Assembly (NCBI GenBank): GCA_007376195.1
Contig: VMFT01000012.1
Location: 1-32,788 of the forward strand
Direction of reading: 5' to 3'
Source of the DNA: Parcubacteria group bacterium Gr01-1014_29
GTDB lineage: Bacteria > Patescibacteriota > Minisyncoccia > Ryanbacterales > 2-02-FULL-48-12
DNA length: 32,788 nucleotides
Of the stretch, positions 13,687 to 22,058 are shown one piece after another. The position numbers and the translations under genes are program-made. Position 1 is the first letter of the stretch. Each line of letters begins with the position of its first letter. The notes below the pieces were generated by a model. The model did no database searches, was not told the origin of the DNA, and saw nothing but the letters and a program-made list of their open reading frames with translations.

Positions 13687-16152
13687 CTACTTAACTGATA
13701 TATTCCAGACACCAATGTCGCGCCACGGATTGCCTCTGCTTACAGAAACCCCGATATCTTTTAATCTTGGCTTTTCATCTACAGAAATATGCTGTGAGAG
13801 TTTTTCTGTGCCATCATACATCAGAAAATAGTTCTTGATGCCAAATGCATCTATCCCTAGCGCAACGCGTGCCAGAGCTAATTGTCCCCCGTACGAGAAC
13901 CGGAGAGTGCCGCTGGCATGGCCACCGCATGTGACTCCATTTGTGTTCTTCGTCCCAATCCGCGCCATTACCTTTAAACTTAAGGTATCGCCGGAAGCCA
14001 AAACAGTTTCGGGAAGCGTGTCAAACAGTATGCTGATCTCTTTTGACTTCCCGCTTGAAAGACCCGTGATACAGCGTTTCTCGCTAGCAGCAAGGAGCAA
14101 ATCGTTGCGTAATAACTCTGCTCTGATATCAAATTTAGTTCCAATATCATCGCTATTCTTCAGACCAAGAAATACCGAAAGCGGCCCAAGAGAATGCAAT
14201 AATCCCTGATCTAAGCGCACATCATGCGTTTGTATTTCCGCAAAGCACGCGGCGCGTGGCTTTACCACAGGCGTCGGGCCCGTTAACCCCTGGCCCTCGC
14301 ATGGGTACACAACATACGTCCGATCCGCGTACGGCACGACCATATCCAGATAATCTCCCAACAAACGACCGCCGAGCGTAATCGGAATAGGAGCTTCATT
14401 GACTCGCAAGTTCGGTGAAAAATGTACGCCGTCCGAAGAGTAGGCATAATACACATCCAAGAACGGCTTGGTGGGCGAGCGCCTATGATCAAGGAATACA
14501 ACGTGAAGCCTGCCCAATTCATCTACACGAGGGCCAAAAGCAAACTGATCGGCTTCACCTTTATCATCATTTATGCGAACGGGTTGGGACCATGTAGTTC
14601 CTCTGTCATCAGTAAAGCTGGCAAAAACATTGTAATCGTATCCAGCTAAACCATATTCGAATTTTGGATCTGGCACTACTTTCTTTTCTTGTGTCCATAC
14701 AAGATGCAATCTTCCCCTATGCGGGCTTCCTTCATGAGTGTCTGCAACTATCTCTGCGGAGTCAAATGTTGAAAGGCCTCTTGAACTTCCCTGAAATGTC
14801 CTCATGCTTCCTCCGAGAAAAATTGCTGGAGTTGGAATCTCTTCAAACACCGGAGGATCCACACTCGAAAAACGAAGCATCGTATAATCTACCACTGTGC
14901 TGTCCGACCTAAAATCAGTTTTGATAGCGTACAATGTGCCATCTATCCCAACAGTAAGAGATTTTATAGCACCACCCGTATACCGAAGCGGATACTTTTT
15001 AAACGTTTTGCCTTTATCATGGGATGTATAAAATGCATACTCATGCTTTCTTGTATCCTCAAACCATGAGCTATTGGTAGTTATGTATATGGCATCAGTA
15101 TTGGGGTCTATCGCAAGCACCGGAAAATCTATCAACCAATCCCTCTGGATAGGAGGATATTTATCGGGGCTGGAAGGAAGTTTGTTGAAAAGAGATGCTT
15201 CAACATTGCCTGCATACCTTCCCGTAACAATAGAACCCGTTTTAATATATTCTCCTGATTCGTTTTGTACTATAGCATGGGAAGTGTGCGCGAATGAGCC
15301 GTCCTTAAAAAATCCGAGCCGCGAATCTTCTACCGGACGAATAGGTGCAGCGCCAATCTGAGAATACTCCTCATCACTCCACGTTCTCCCCGCATCTGTC
15401 GATCTGCGTACACCTTGCTTGTTGCTAACGATAAGTTCTTTGGGATCGTTAGGGTTGCCACCAAATACCATCTCCCAGTAACAATCGCCGTCATACCGGC
15501 ATACAACGGATCGAAACACCACCACATCTTTTTGGAGAGGAGTAAGTGCATCAAGCACTTGGGCAGTCAATGACTCGTAAGGATTAAAATCTTCTGCTTT
15601 AAGAAGTTCATTTGAATTCAGGCCTTCTATGGTAAGCGGAAGAGTATGCCAAACACCACCCGAGGAAGCAAAAGAAAGAATATATGCCCCCGTTTCCACA
15701 TCTCCGGGGATTTCAATAACGAACGCAGACCCACCCTCCGCCCCTTCTAGAGGAGAATGAGAAAGAGATATTTTAGAAGATGAATTTTTCTCGGATATAA
15801 GAAACATGTCACCTTCAACAGAAATCGGGGATGCCGGAGTAATAACGAATTTTCTGCCGGAAAAAATCCTAGTTACATATTTACTGGCAGGTGGCGCATA
15901 GCTTGGAACTTTTAGCCATAGTAAAAATTGGTCGCCCTCGCGGGACGTTACAACAAGAGGCCCAGGCGCGTCAGATGTCGGCAGTGGCTGTTCGTTTGTT
16001 TCTTGCTTTCTTAAAGAAGAAAGGAACAATCCTCCGATCAACACAACAAGTAGCAGCGAAAACGACACCAAAAACCAGAAATGCCATTTTAGAGCATCTC
16101 CCTTAGGAAGTACTTGTTTATTTCCTTTGAGTTCCACGTCATCCATAGACAT
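13687..16152 (-). CDS. Membrane-anchored sialidase-fold (BNR/Asp-box) protein
   Basis: 821 residues. The N-terminal anchor 'WHFWFLVSFSLLLV' (23-36) is nearly identical to that of the downstream neighbour. The ectodomain starts with a beta-rich segment and continues as a probable six-bladed propeller. It has Asp-box motifs 'STDAGRTWSD', 'SHDKGKTFKK' and 'TDDRGTTWSQ' and a variant 'SSDGVHFS'. The C-terminal 200 residues are another beta domain. Asp boxes mark the fold of sialidases, but many such proteins are not sialidases, and I could not identify the Arg triad or the Tyr/Glu pair. It is 5 nt upstream of the His/Met-rich gene, so co-expression with copper genes is likely. It may act in binding or sensing rather than hydrolysis. 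Start ATG 16152 (MSM), or 16146. Confidence 0.8.
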   Translation of the reverse strand: MSMDDVELKGNKQVLPKGDALKWHFWFLVSFSLLLVVLIGGLFLSSLRKQETNEQPLPTSDAPGPLVVTSREGDQFLLWLKVPSYAPPASKYVTRIFSGRKFVITPASPISVEGDMFLISEKNSSSKISLSHSPLEGAEGGSAFVIEIPGDVETGAYILSFASSGGVWHTLPLTIEGLNSNELLKAEDFNPYESLTAQVLDALTPLQKDVVVFRSVVCRYDGDCYWEMVFGGNPNDPKELIVSNKQGVRRSTDAGRTWSDEEYSQIGAAPIRPVEDSRLGFFKDGSFAHTSHAIVQNESGEYIKTGSIVTGRYAGNVEASLFNKLPSSPDKYPPIQRDWLIDFPVLAIDPNTDAIYITTNSSWFEDTRKHEYAFYTSHDKGKTFKKYPLRYTGGAIKSLTVGIDGTLYAIKTDFRSDSTVVDYTMLRFSSVDPPVFEEIPTPAIFLGGSMRTFQGSSRGLSTFDSAEIVADTHEGSPHRGRLHLVWTQEKKVVPDPKFEYGLAGYDYNVFASFTDDRGTTWSQPVRINDDKGEADQFAFGPRVDELGRLHVVFLDHRRSPTKPFLDVYYAYSSDGVHFSPNLRVNEAPIPITLGGRLLGDYLDMVVPYADRTYVVYPCEGQGLTGPTPVVKPRAACFAEIQTHDVRLDQGLLHSLGPLSVFLGLKNSDDIGTKFDIRAELLRNDLLLAASEKRCITGLSSGKSKEISILFDTLPETVLASGDTLSLKVMARIGTKNTNGVTCGGHASGTLRFSYGGQLALARVALGIDAFGIKNYFLMYDGTEKLSQHISVDEKPRLKDIGVSVSRGNPWRDIGVWNISVK
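16045..16086 (-). repeat. 42-nt near-identical anchor-coding repeat, copy 2
   Basis: Partner of 13571-13612 (3 differences). It encodes 'WHFWFLVSFSLLLV' in the sialidase-fold protein. Confidence 0.85.
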
Positions 16153-16164
16153 ATAAGATTCTTG

Positions 16165-16276
16165 TAATTTTCAAGTCACAATTTTCAATTTTCAGTGAAT
16201 TTTCAATTGAAAATTGAATCATTGGAACATTGATTGAAAATTGTAAATTGATAATTGAAAATTTTATTTTCAAAAT
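16165..16276. repeat. AT-rich palindromic intergenic repeat
   Basis: The gap downstream of the DsbD-like gene is built of repeated ATTTTCAATT / AATTGAAAAT words in both orientations. It includes the perfect 18-nt palindrome AATTTTCAATTGAAAATT (16198-16215). It can fold in several ways. It may act as a terminator or mRNA-end structure, or be a dispersed AT-rich repeat; no T-tract after a GC stem is seen. Confidence 0.7.
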
Positions 16277-16283
16277 ATAAACT

Positions 16284-17327
16284 TTAACTTTGATACTTCT
16301 TTTTATAATACCACCACAGGGGAATGATCCAAAGTAAAACCAATGTCCAATTTCCCAAGCTAAGCGGCAACCCAAACAAACCGGTGCCTGTTTCCAGCCC
16401 ATGACTATGAGGAGCTTCTGTATTTAAACGTTCTGAGATTATTCCCAGGAACCGTTCTTCCTGCGTTATTTCTTCAAATAGCGTGTGCTGACCCGAGTTC
16501 ACCCACCAATCATGCGTAAAAAGCCCAAGCACCAAAATAAACGCCGCCACAAACACCATAAGCCAGCCCGTTCCCCGCTCCACCTTTTCCCGATGAGCTG
16601 ACAACCATTTCAAACCGTTGATACCAAGAATTCCAAGCATCACAAGAAGTAAAAGCGGCAATACGCGCGCAACCGCGTGCACAAAAAAGAGCGACCACCC
16701 GTAAAAAATATTACCCGACCGCGCAATTTCCAGAAAAATAAGAGGAGTCGCCGGATGCGGGCATCCCACGCCGATATTTCCTAAAAATAATCCCAACAGC
16801 AATGCTTTCAGATAATCGCCTTTTTCTTGAATTATTTTAGGAGCCGCGCCCGAATAGGTTGGCATCCGAAATTTTATGAGTCCCAACTCACCGAGTGCAA
16901 ACAGATACGCAATGGTTCCCGCTCCAAAATAAAGCCAATTTTTTAGCACTTCCCCCTGAATGCCCAAAGAGCCAATAAATGTTTTCCCTATAACTGCCGC
17001 GAGCACTCCATACATGCTTAACGTCATGACAACGCCGATACCAAATGAGAGTGCTATGCCAAGCCCTTTCATGGGCCCCTTGCCCAGTGACAACGGCACA
17101 ATGACAAATGCTAATGGGAACGTGCATGGGAGCACAATCATAGTAAGCCCCATGGCATAGCTAAATAGATACCACCCGAACCCTTCGGGAGATGAAGTGC
17201 CAAAAAATGCCGCAAAAAGACCAAGTACAATTATGGCAGCCAAACCAAATGTGAGTAAAATAAACCCATGCCGAGCGTTTCCGTTCGGTGTTTGTGTTAC
17301 TGTTGGTTGTGAAGATGTTGTTTCCAA
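16284..17327 (-). CDS. DsbD/CcdA-family thiol electron transporter
   Basis: 347 residues with about seven membrane helices. The paired redox cysteines of the DsbD/CcdA core are visible as C68 in 'VLPCTFP' and C189 in 'GVGCPHPATP'; each is followed by Pro as in the family. Such proteins pass reducing equivalents from cytoplasmic thioredoxin to partners outside the membrane. A loop with 'EAPHSHG' (305-310) adds two His. There is no fused thioredoxin or DsbD-alpha domain, but a thioredoxin-like protein is encoded two genes upstream. The neighbours suggest thiol or copper-site maintenance (compare ScsB-type proteins and copper stress). Translation seems to start at TTG (17327), with no ATG near and no Shine-Dalgarno. 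Confidence 0.85.
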   Translation of the reverse strand: METTSSQPTVTQTPNGNARHGFILLTFGLAAIIVLGLFAAFFGTSSPEGFGWYLFSYAMGLTMIVLPCTFPLAFVIVPLSLGKGPMKGLGIALSFGIGVVMTLSMYGVLAAVIGKTFIGSLGIQGEVLKNWLYFGAGTIAYLFALGELGLIKFRMPTYSGAAPKIIQEKGDYLKALLLGLFLGNIGVGCPHPATPLIFLEIARSGNIFYGWSLFFVHAVARVLPLLLLVMLGILGINGLKWLSAHREKVERGTGWLMVFVAAFILVLGLFTHDWWVNSGQHTLFEEITQEERFLGIISERLNTEAPHSHGLETGTGLFGLPLSLGNWTLVLLWIIPLWWYYKKKYQS

Positions 17328-17351
17328 ATTAATGAAACATCTAAACTTTCA

Positions 17352-17472
17352 CATTTGCGACGCAGCGCTGTTTTAAAGCCGAGCTTTAAGCTCATAAGAC
17401 GCTGTATCCATTTGAAATGTTGGAAATGTTTCGACGGAAAAGCTCGGCTTTGGACAGCGCTGCCATCAAATG
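17352..17472. repeat. Long inverted repeat between the DoxX-like and DsbD-like genes
   Basis: CATTTG, CAGCGCTG and AAAGCCGAGCTTT (17352-17357, 17363-17370, 17375-17387) reappear inverted in the same order (17439-17451, 17455-17462, 17467-17472). The loop of about 50 nt holds TTGAAATGTTGGAAATG. It fills most of the 159-nt gap. It could be an mRNA structure that separates expression of the two genes, or a MITE-like insertion. No flanking target duplication is obvious. Confidence 0.75.
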
Positions 17473-17486
17473 CGTAAGTCCCCTAT

Positions 17487-17855
17487 TTATAATAAAAAGA
17501 ACAAAGCAACCGCCGCTCCCAGCGGCCCGAAATCGCGAAACGTAATTGAATCCACTCCCACCATAAGCAATATAGCGGCCATCTCAATTGCGGCAAGCAA
17601 TGCAACCACGCGCGTCAAACGCGGCCAGAACCAAAGCAAAAACACGAGCGCGAATAACAACTCGCTCGCTCCCTGCAGGCGAAGATATGTATCAAAACCT
17701 ACTGCATTTATTATGTCTTGGACCATGGCCGGAAGTCCACGCACAGCCCAGTGCCATGCAGTCGGATGCAAAAGTATGTCAACGCCTGAGTAGCCAAACA
17801 TGGCCGCTAAACCAAGACGGAGAGACCATTCTACACGTTTTTGATTTGATAGCAT
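17487..17855 (-). CDS. DoxX-like membrane protein
   Basis: 122 residues and four predicted membrane helices, the usual size and layout of the DoxX family. 'LRLGLAAMFGYSGVDILLHP' near the start and 'GASELLFALVFLLWFWPR' in the third helix fit the family pattern. Members take part in membrane redox or thiol-linked stress responses in some bacteria, but the biochemical activity is not settled. It is 7 nt downstream of the thioredoxin-like gene and shares the transcript direction with the DsbD-like gene, which supports a redox role. Starts at ATG 17855. Confidence 0.75.
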   Translation of the reverse strand: MLSNQKRVEWSLRLGLAAMFGYSGVDILLHPTAWHWAVRGLPAMVQDIINAVGFDTYLRLQGASELLFALVFLLWFWPRLTRVVALLAAIEMAAILLMVGVDSITFRDFGPLGAAVALFFLL

Positions 17856-17862
17856 GGAAAAT

Positions 17863-18132
17863 TTAATTTGAAAGCTCTTTTAATTTCTCCACAAACTTCT
17901 CCTTATCAAACCCTCCTGTCGCCCATAACTCTCCATCGAGAATAATTCCCGGGGAGGCAAAAATCATGTGCTTCTGTGCCATCTCCTGCCCTTCCGGTGT
18001 AGTTACATCAATATGCCGAAACGTTACGTTTGGCCAGTCCTTCTCTATGGAATGCCAAAACTCCTCAAAAAGTGCACAGTTTACGCAGCCGGGAGATGCA
18101 AGAACATCCAATGTAATAACTTTTTGACCCAT
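17863..18132 (-). CDS. Thioredoxin/glutaredoxin-like thiol protein
   Basis: 89 residues. A redox motif 'SPGCVNC' (C16, C19) sits at the start of helix 1, and the cis-Pro loop is 'ASPGIILDGE' (P61). The order and length match small thioredoxin-like proteins (Thioredoxin_3 type) rather than full thioredoxin. There is no signal peptide, so it is probably cytoplasmic. It could feed electrons to, or accept them from, the DsbD/CcdA-like protein two genes downstream. It starts 4 nt after the stop of the upstream exported protein, so they are probably co-transcribed. Confidence 0.85.
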   Translation of the reverse strand: MGQKVITLDVLASPGCVNCALFEEFWHSIEKDWPNVTFRHIDVTTPEGQEMAQKHMIFASPGIILDGELWATGGFDKEKFVEKLKELSN

Positions 18133-18136
18133 GAAT

Positions 18137-19039
18137 TTAGTATATCATATCCAATTCTTTTATAGCAGCATTGAGCGTATATAAATGCTCGCTTATTTCT
18201 ACTTGTGATATGCCTTTGAGAGAACGAAAGTTGATAATATCAAGCGCTGAGACGGAAAATTCTGGTTGTTCACGAATCTTTCTAAACACATCCCGTGATT
18301 TTGTAAGTACATTCATCGCCTTCTCTGCCGCCCGAAGCCCTGAGGGCGCAATACGCTGGGTAGCTTCTTCTAATGGCAGAGAAAGCGGCACGTTAAGATT
18401 GTTGAGTACCGAAATCATTGCGGTAAGATTTGGTTCTACGCGTTCCCACTCCTGCTTAAGAGTTGCGGCAGTTTTTTCATCAATACCCGTGAGGCTGCCT
18501 CCAAATGCTTTCGTTCCCGTCTCATCCACAGTTTTCATTTGTCCTCCCCACACTCGTTGCAAGTCGCCGGCAGTTCTGATTTGAGGCGCTGTAGAATCAT
18601 CCTCTTGACTTGAACCCCTATTTGTATCTTCCATGACAGTGAATATCTTTTCAAATTCAGCCAAAAATGTCATGAGTGAACCAGTATGCTCCACTTTTGC
18701 TGTTGCCTCATTGCATGCTTTCCCCAACAAACCAAGTGTTTCTTGAAAATATTGGTGAACCAATTCTCCGTGCATTGAGGGCTGTATGCCCGTGAGTTGT
18801 TGTTCCATGGAGTGAAGCGCATCGCATTGCTCACGCAGTACAGTATCCGCACGAACAAAATCCATCTCGTCTGATGGAGAAAATGAATGGAGAGCACTAA
18901 TTGCGTGAGGCACTGTTTGATACAATGGAACTACCGCTGCCGCATAGACAGAGGGAATATAGAGTTCCTGATAATAGTAATATCCCCAAACGCCTGCAAC
19001 GGCAGCAATCATAAGAGTAACCAGTCCTAGCGTTTTCAT
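18137..19039 (-). CDS. Exported helical protein, paralogue of the one at 22059-22877
   Basis: 300 residues. An N-terminal anchor (about 4-21, 'LGLVTLMIAAVAGVWG') is followed by 'YYYYQELYIPSVYAAAV' and a mainly helical body. The same layout appears in the 22059-22877 protein ('YYEFVYAPPVYSKAV'). A second shared stretch is 'IQPSMHGELVHQYFQETLGLL', matching 'LNPPFFGELRQFHNDLLGMI' there. I do not recognise the family and see no catalytic motif. It lies 4 nt downstream of the Cys-repeat gene and 4 nt upstream of the thioredoxin-like gene. A role at the outer face of the membrane is likely, with function unknown. Confidence 0.8.
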   Translation of the reverse strand: MKTLGLVTLMIAAVAGVWGYYYYQELYIPSVYAAAVVPLYQTVPHAISALHSFSPSDEMDFVRADTVLREQCDALHSMEQQLTGIQPSMHGELVHQYFQETLGLLGKACNEATAKVEHTGSLMTFLAEFEKIFTVMEDTNRGSSQEDDSTAPQIRTAGDLQRVWGGQMKTVDETGTKAFGGSLTGIDEKTAATLKQEWERVEPNLTAMISVLNNLNVPLSLPLEEATQRIAPSGLRAAEKAMNVLTKSRDVFRKIREQPEFSVSALDIINFRSLKGISQVEISEHLYTLNAAIKELDMIY

Positions 19040-19043
19040 AACA

Positions 19044-19667
19044 TTAACGCCTCATCACGTTTTGCTTGCAATCCTCGCGCATACGGACATCGGTAACCTT
19101 GCCGCAGTACGCAGGATCCCGATTTGCTTGACTCATGTAACAACCATCGCGTATATTAATATTTCCGATTTTTGTACAGAGTTCCGCATCTCCCATGCGA
19201 GACGCCTGGTTTGAAAAACAATTGTCACGATCATCCAGTCGTTGAATTTTCTCACATACCGCAGATCCGCCCGTTTGCTGGGCTAATGAAGAATAACACT
19301 TATCGCGAACGTCAATGGGCGCGTTGTCACAGATGGATGGATCATTCTGTTTAGAGGCGGACGTTGCATAACATTGTGCCTTAAACTCGCCTGTTTTAAG
19401 ATTTTCACAAATAGTAGGATCGTTTTTCTCAATAGCAAAGACAAAATGGCATATGTCGCGGGCAATATATGGGCTCGATCCCATACCACTTTCGTCAAGA
19501 GGCGTTGAAAGAAGAGGCAGCATCTCGCAAAGCTCCTTGCCTCCTTCTTTACTCACCATGATCGGACCCTTTCGCGCCATATACACGCCGAGTGCAGTAC
19601 TTACCACAAGGAGGACTCCCAGAACAGCGATGATAATATTTTTTGTGTTTGATGGTTGTTCATTCAT
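19044..19667 (-). CDS. Membrane-anchored protein with five Cys-pair repeats
   Basis: 207 residues. A TM anchor (about 10-29) precedes about five repeats of 25-27 residues, each with one Cys after a DP-type turn and a second after 'RD': 'NDPTICENL..AQCY', 'NDPSICDN..RDKCY', 'SAVCEKI..RDNCF', 'DAELCTKI..RDGCY', 'DPAYCGKV..REDC'. The Cys pairs probably form a disulfide in each helical hairpin, outside the cell. Similar Cys-repeat proteins are known from Patescibacteria, without a known function. Given its position beside thioredoxin- and DsbD-like genes, it may be a substrate of that system; that is inference. Confidence 0.8.
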   Translation of the reverse strand: MNEQPSNTKNIIIAVLGVLLVVSTALGVYMARKGPIMVSKEGGKELCEMLPLLSTPLDESGMGSSPYIARDICHFVFAIEKNDPTICENLKTGEFKAQCYATSASKQNDPSICDNAPIDVRDKCYSSLAQQTGGSAVCEKIQRLDDRDNCFSNQASRMGDAELCTKIGNINIRDGCYMSQANRDPAYCGKVTDVRMREDCKQNVMRR

Positions 19668-19708
19668 AGATTTATATACATGTATTCTTATTACCCATTA
19701 ATAGAAAG

Positions 19709-22048
19709 TCATCCACCATGAATGGCTTTTCCCGTTCCAATCCTTAACTGTTCCAGAGTTTTTAAAATTCTTGAAATGGATTCGAGAATGGATGCAAGAT
19801 TGCTTTTACCGATTTCAATTTTAGATATATTTGCCTGGCCGATTGAGTACACACGCACCACATTATCGTAATAACTGGATACATAGAGCGTAGTACCTGA
19901 AATTTCCAGACCATGCGCGCCAGGAATTGCAAATTCAGTCAGAGACGTACCCGTTGAGTCATATACATGAACTTTTCCCGCAGAGAGATCGGCAACCCAA
20001 ATTCTCGACGAGTCATCCATATCAATAAATAAGGGATCGTACGAAAGAGGAATCTCAGACAGTTTCGATCCCGTGGAGGTATTAATTGTTATTGACCTTG
20101 TGTAGGACCCCCCTCCCCAATTAGAAAAATACACCTGATCATTTTTATCAATGGCTATGTTTCTTGGATAATAACTGCTTCCAGTTGATATGGAAAACTT
20201 GGAATTGCCCTGCGTATCGAAGACTTTAACCGCATTCCCGGAACCGTATACATCTCCCTGGCTATTGATGGCAAGACCTTGATAAGATTGCTCGACAGAG
20301 AATTTATACAAAAAGTTCCCGTTTATATCAAAGACCTGCACTCGCGTGTTGTTGGTATCAGACACGAATATCTTGCCGGAACTATCAAACGCAATATCCC
20401 ATGGCTCACTGAACAAGCCGTCAGCAGAACCTCTTGAACTTCCTATGATTTGAACTTGTTTATATTGAGAATCAAAAACCTTTACATGATCGTTGTGATA
20501 ATCCGCAACATAGATTTTACCCGTTGAGGGATGTATCCCTATTCCCGCCGGATTTTTAAGTCCTGTCAGTGTTCCTATTTGAGTGATAGCGGGTGTTATT
20601 GCGGTAGATGCTGGCGGAGGAGGTGGCGTTAATGTTGTAAACATATAATCACCGCTTGTTGTCATATTTCCCGCGGCATCTTTTGATTTGACACGGTAGT
20701 GATAAAGAGCGCTAGAAGCAAGATCGATGAGTGCTATGCTGTGAGATGTAACGAAAGAAACCTCGGTTGGCATGTTACTCCCATATGAATCAGTAAGACC
20801 GTATTCCACTTGTGAATCTGATGCTTCATTAGTACTCCATGTAATAGTAGCGGATGTTTCCGTAATATTCGTCGCCTGCACATTGGAAATAGTTGGCGCA
20901 ATGGTATCGGTTATTCCTGTTGTTGAAGAGGTTGAAGACGCTGTCGATGTCGTGGTTGTTGATGTCGTAGCCGTAGTTGTTGTGGAAGGAGTTGAAGCCG
21001 ATGTCTGCGTTGAAGTCGTTGTTTGCGTTTGAGTAGAAGTTGTTGAGGATCCAGCGATTGTTGTTACAGTAGTAGTAGCAGTAGTTGAAGGTGTGCTAAC
21101 GATCTCGGTGAATACCGCTGTCGTTCCCGTATACGTTCCGTTTGATAACAATACGAATTTGTAATCGTATGTTTTTCCGTTACATGTTTTGATGACAGCA
21201 GTCAGACCTTCATAAGTAGAAAATGACACCTTGTTAGAGTATTGTTTCGGACATCCCGATAGATTCCCACTGTACGGGGAACCATTCTGTTGAACAATCT
21301 GGAAGTTCTGAATGCCAGATGATGTAGAGGTGGCTATGGTAATCAAGAGGACACGGCCTTTAATGAATGGCTGTTCCTCCAACGTAATGGACGGCCAGCC
21401 CGCAGGAAGTGTGACAGAAGACGGAGAAGTTATTGCTGTCTCAGATGTAGGAGTTTCCGCAGGCAGAGAGGATGTTGCAGATTCATGTGCAGGTGGTTGG
21501 GCCGGTATCGCGGGAACTGTTGTTGTCCCCGTGTGTCCCATTGGTTGAGCCGGAGAAGCAGGAATAGTGCCGGAGGGCGTAGCCGATCTTTGTGTTGAAA
21601 AAATCTCTTGTATTTTAGACAACGTTTTCGGTCCTACTATACCAATTGTTTCGATGTAGTGCTTTTCTTGAAATCTCCGCACCGCTTCTTCGGTAAGCGA
21701 ACCAAAAAAACCTGTCACCAGTCCTTCCGGATAAATATCAGGGAACTGTTTTAGGAACGCTTGTAGTTCTTTAACATCGTCCCCATCCACCCCTTTATAA
21801 AGAGAGCGGGATATGCGAAGTTCAATCTTCACCGCATTCAATTCCTCTTCTTGAAACTTTACTTGAGTTTTTAGTTCGGTAATCTGAGCTTGCAATGTTT
21901 TTATTTGTTCCTGAAGCTTCAACACAATCTCTTGAAGAGAAACATCATTTCCCGCGAGTATTTGAGCATGGGCAACGCCGATAGACAGCGCAAATGCGAC
22001 TACAAAATAGGCAAGCACCAATAAAAAATTATGTTTGTTGTGATGCAT
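19709..22048 (-). CDS. Secreted wall-binding protein with NHL beta-propeller
   Basis: 779 residues from ATG 22048. A TTG at 22093 would add 15 residues ahead of the signal peptide and overlap the upstream gene, so ATG is preferred. The order is a signal peptide ending 'GVAHAQ', a coiled coil ('LQEQIKTLQAQITELKTQV'), a peptidoglycan-binding-like module ('YPEGLVTGFFGSLTEEAV'), a Pro/Ser/Thr-rich linker and a small domain. A long Ser/Thr-rich stretch follows (encoded near 20930-21110), then an FN3-type domain ('ETSATITWSTNEASDSQVEY') and six NHL-like blades such as 'GIGIHPSTGKIYVADYHND'. A short helical tail ends the protein. It is probably wall-bound at the N-terminal side and presents the propeller outwards. 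The ligand is unknown. Confidence 0.88.
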   Translation of the reverse strand: MHHNKHNFLLVLAYFVVAFALSIGVAHAQILAGNDVSLQEIVLKLQEQIKTLQAQITELKTQVKFQEEELNAVKIELRISRSLYKGVDGDDVKELQAFLKQFPDIYPEGLVTGFFGSLTEEAVRRFQEKHYIETIGIVGPKTLSKIQEIFSTQRSATPSGTIPASPAQPMGHTGTTTVPAIPAQPPAHESATSSLPAETPTSETAITSPSSVTLPAGWPSITLEEQPFIKGRVLLITIATSTSSGIQNFQIVQQNGSPYSGNLSGCPKQYSNKVSFSTYEGLTAVIKTCNGKTYDYKFVLLSNGTYTGTTAVFTEIVSTPSTTATTTVTTIAGSSTTSTQTQTTTSTQTSASTPSTTTTATTSTTTTSTASSTSSTTGITDTIAPTISNVQATNITETSATITWSTNEASDSQVEYGLTDSYGSNMPTEVSFVTSHSIALIDLASSALYHYRVKSKDAAGNMTTSGDYMFTTLTPPPPPASTAITPAITQIGTLTGLKNPAGIGIHPSTGKIYVADYHNDHVKVFDSQYKQVQIIGSSRGSADGLFSEPWDIAFDSSGKIFVSDTNNTRVQVFDINGNFLYKFSVEQSYQGLAINSQGDVYGSGNAVKVFDTQGNSKFSISTGSSYYPRNIAIDKNDQVYFSNWGGGSYTRSITINTSTGSKLSEIPLSYDPLFIDMDDSSRIWVADLSAGKVHVYDSTGTSLTEFAIPGAHGLEISGTTLYVSSYYDNVVRVYSIGQANISKIEIGKSNLASILESISRILKTLEQLRIGTGKAIHGG

Positions 22049-22058
22049 TGTGTTTTTG

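Noticed and set aside
20772-21032. Plus-strand Val-rich frame
   Set aside because: Antisense shadow of the Ser/Thr-rich low-complexity region of the NHL protein.
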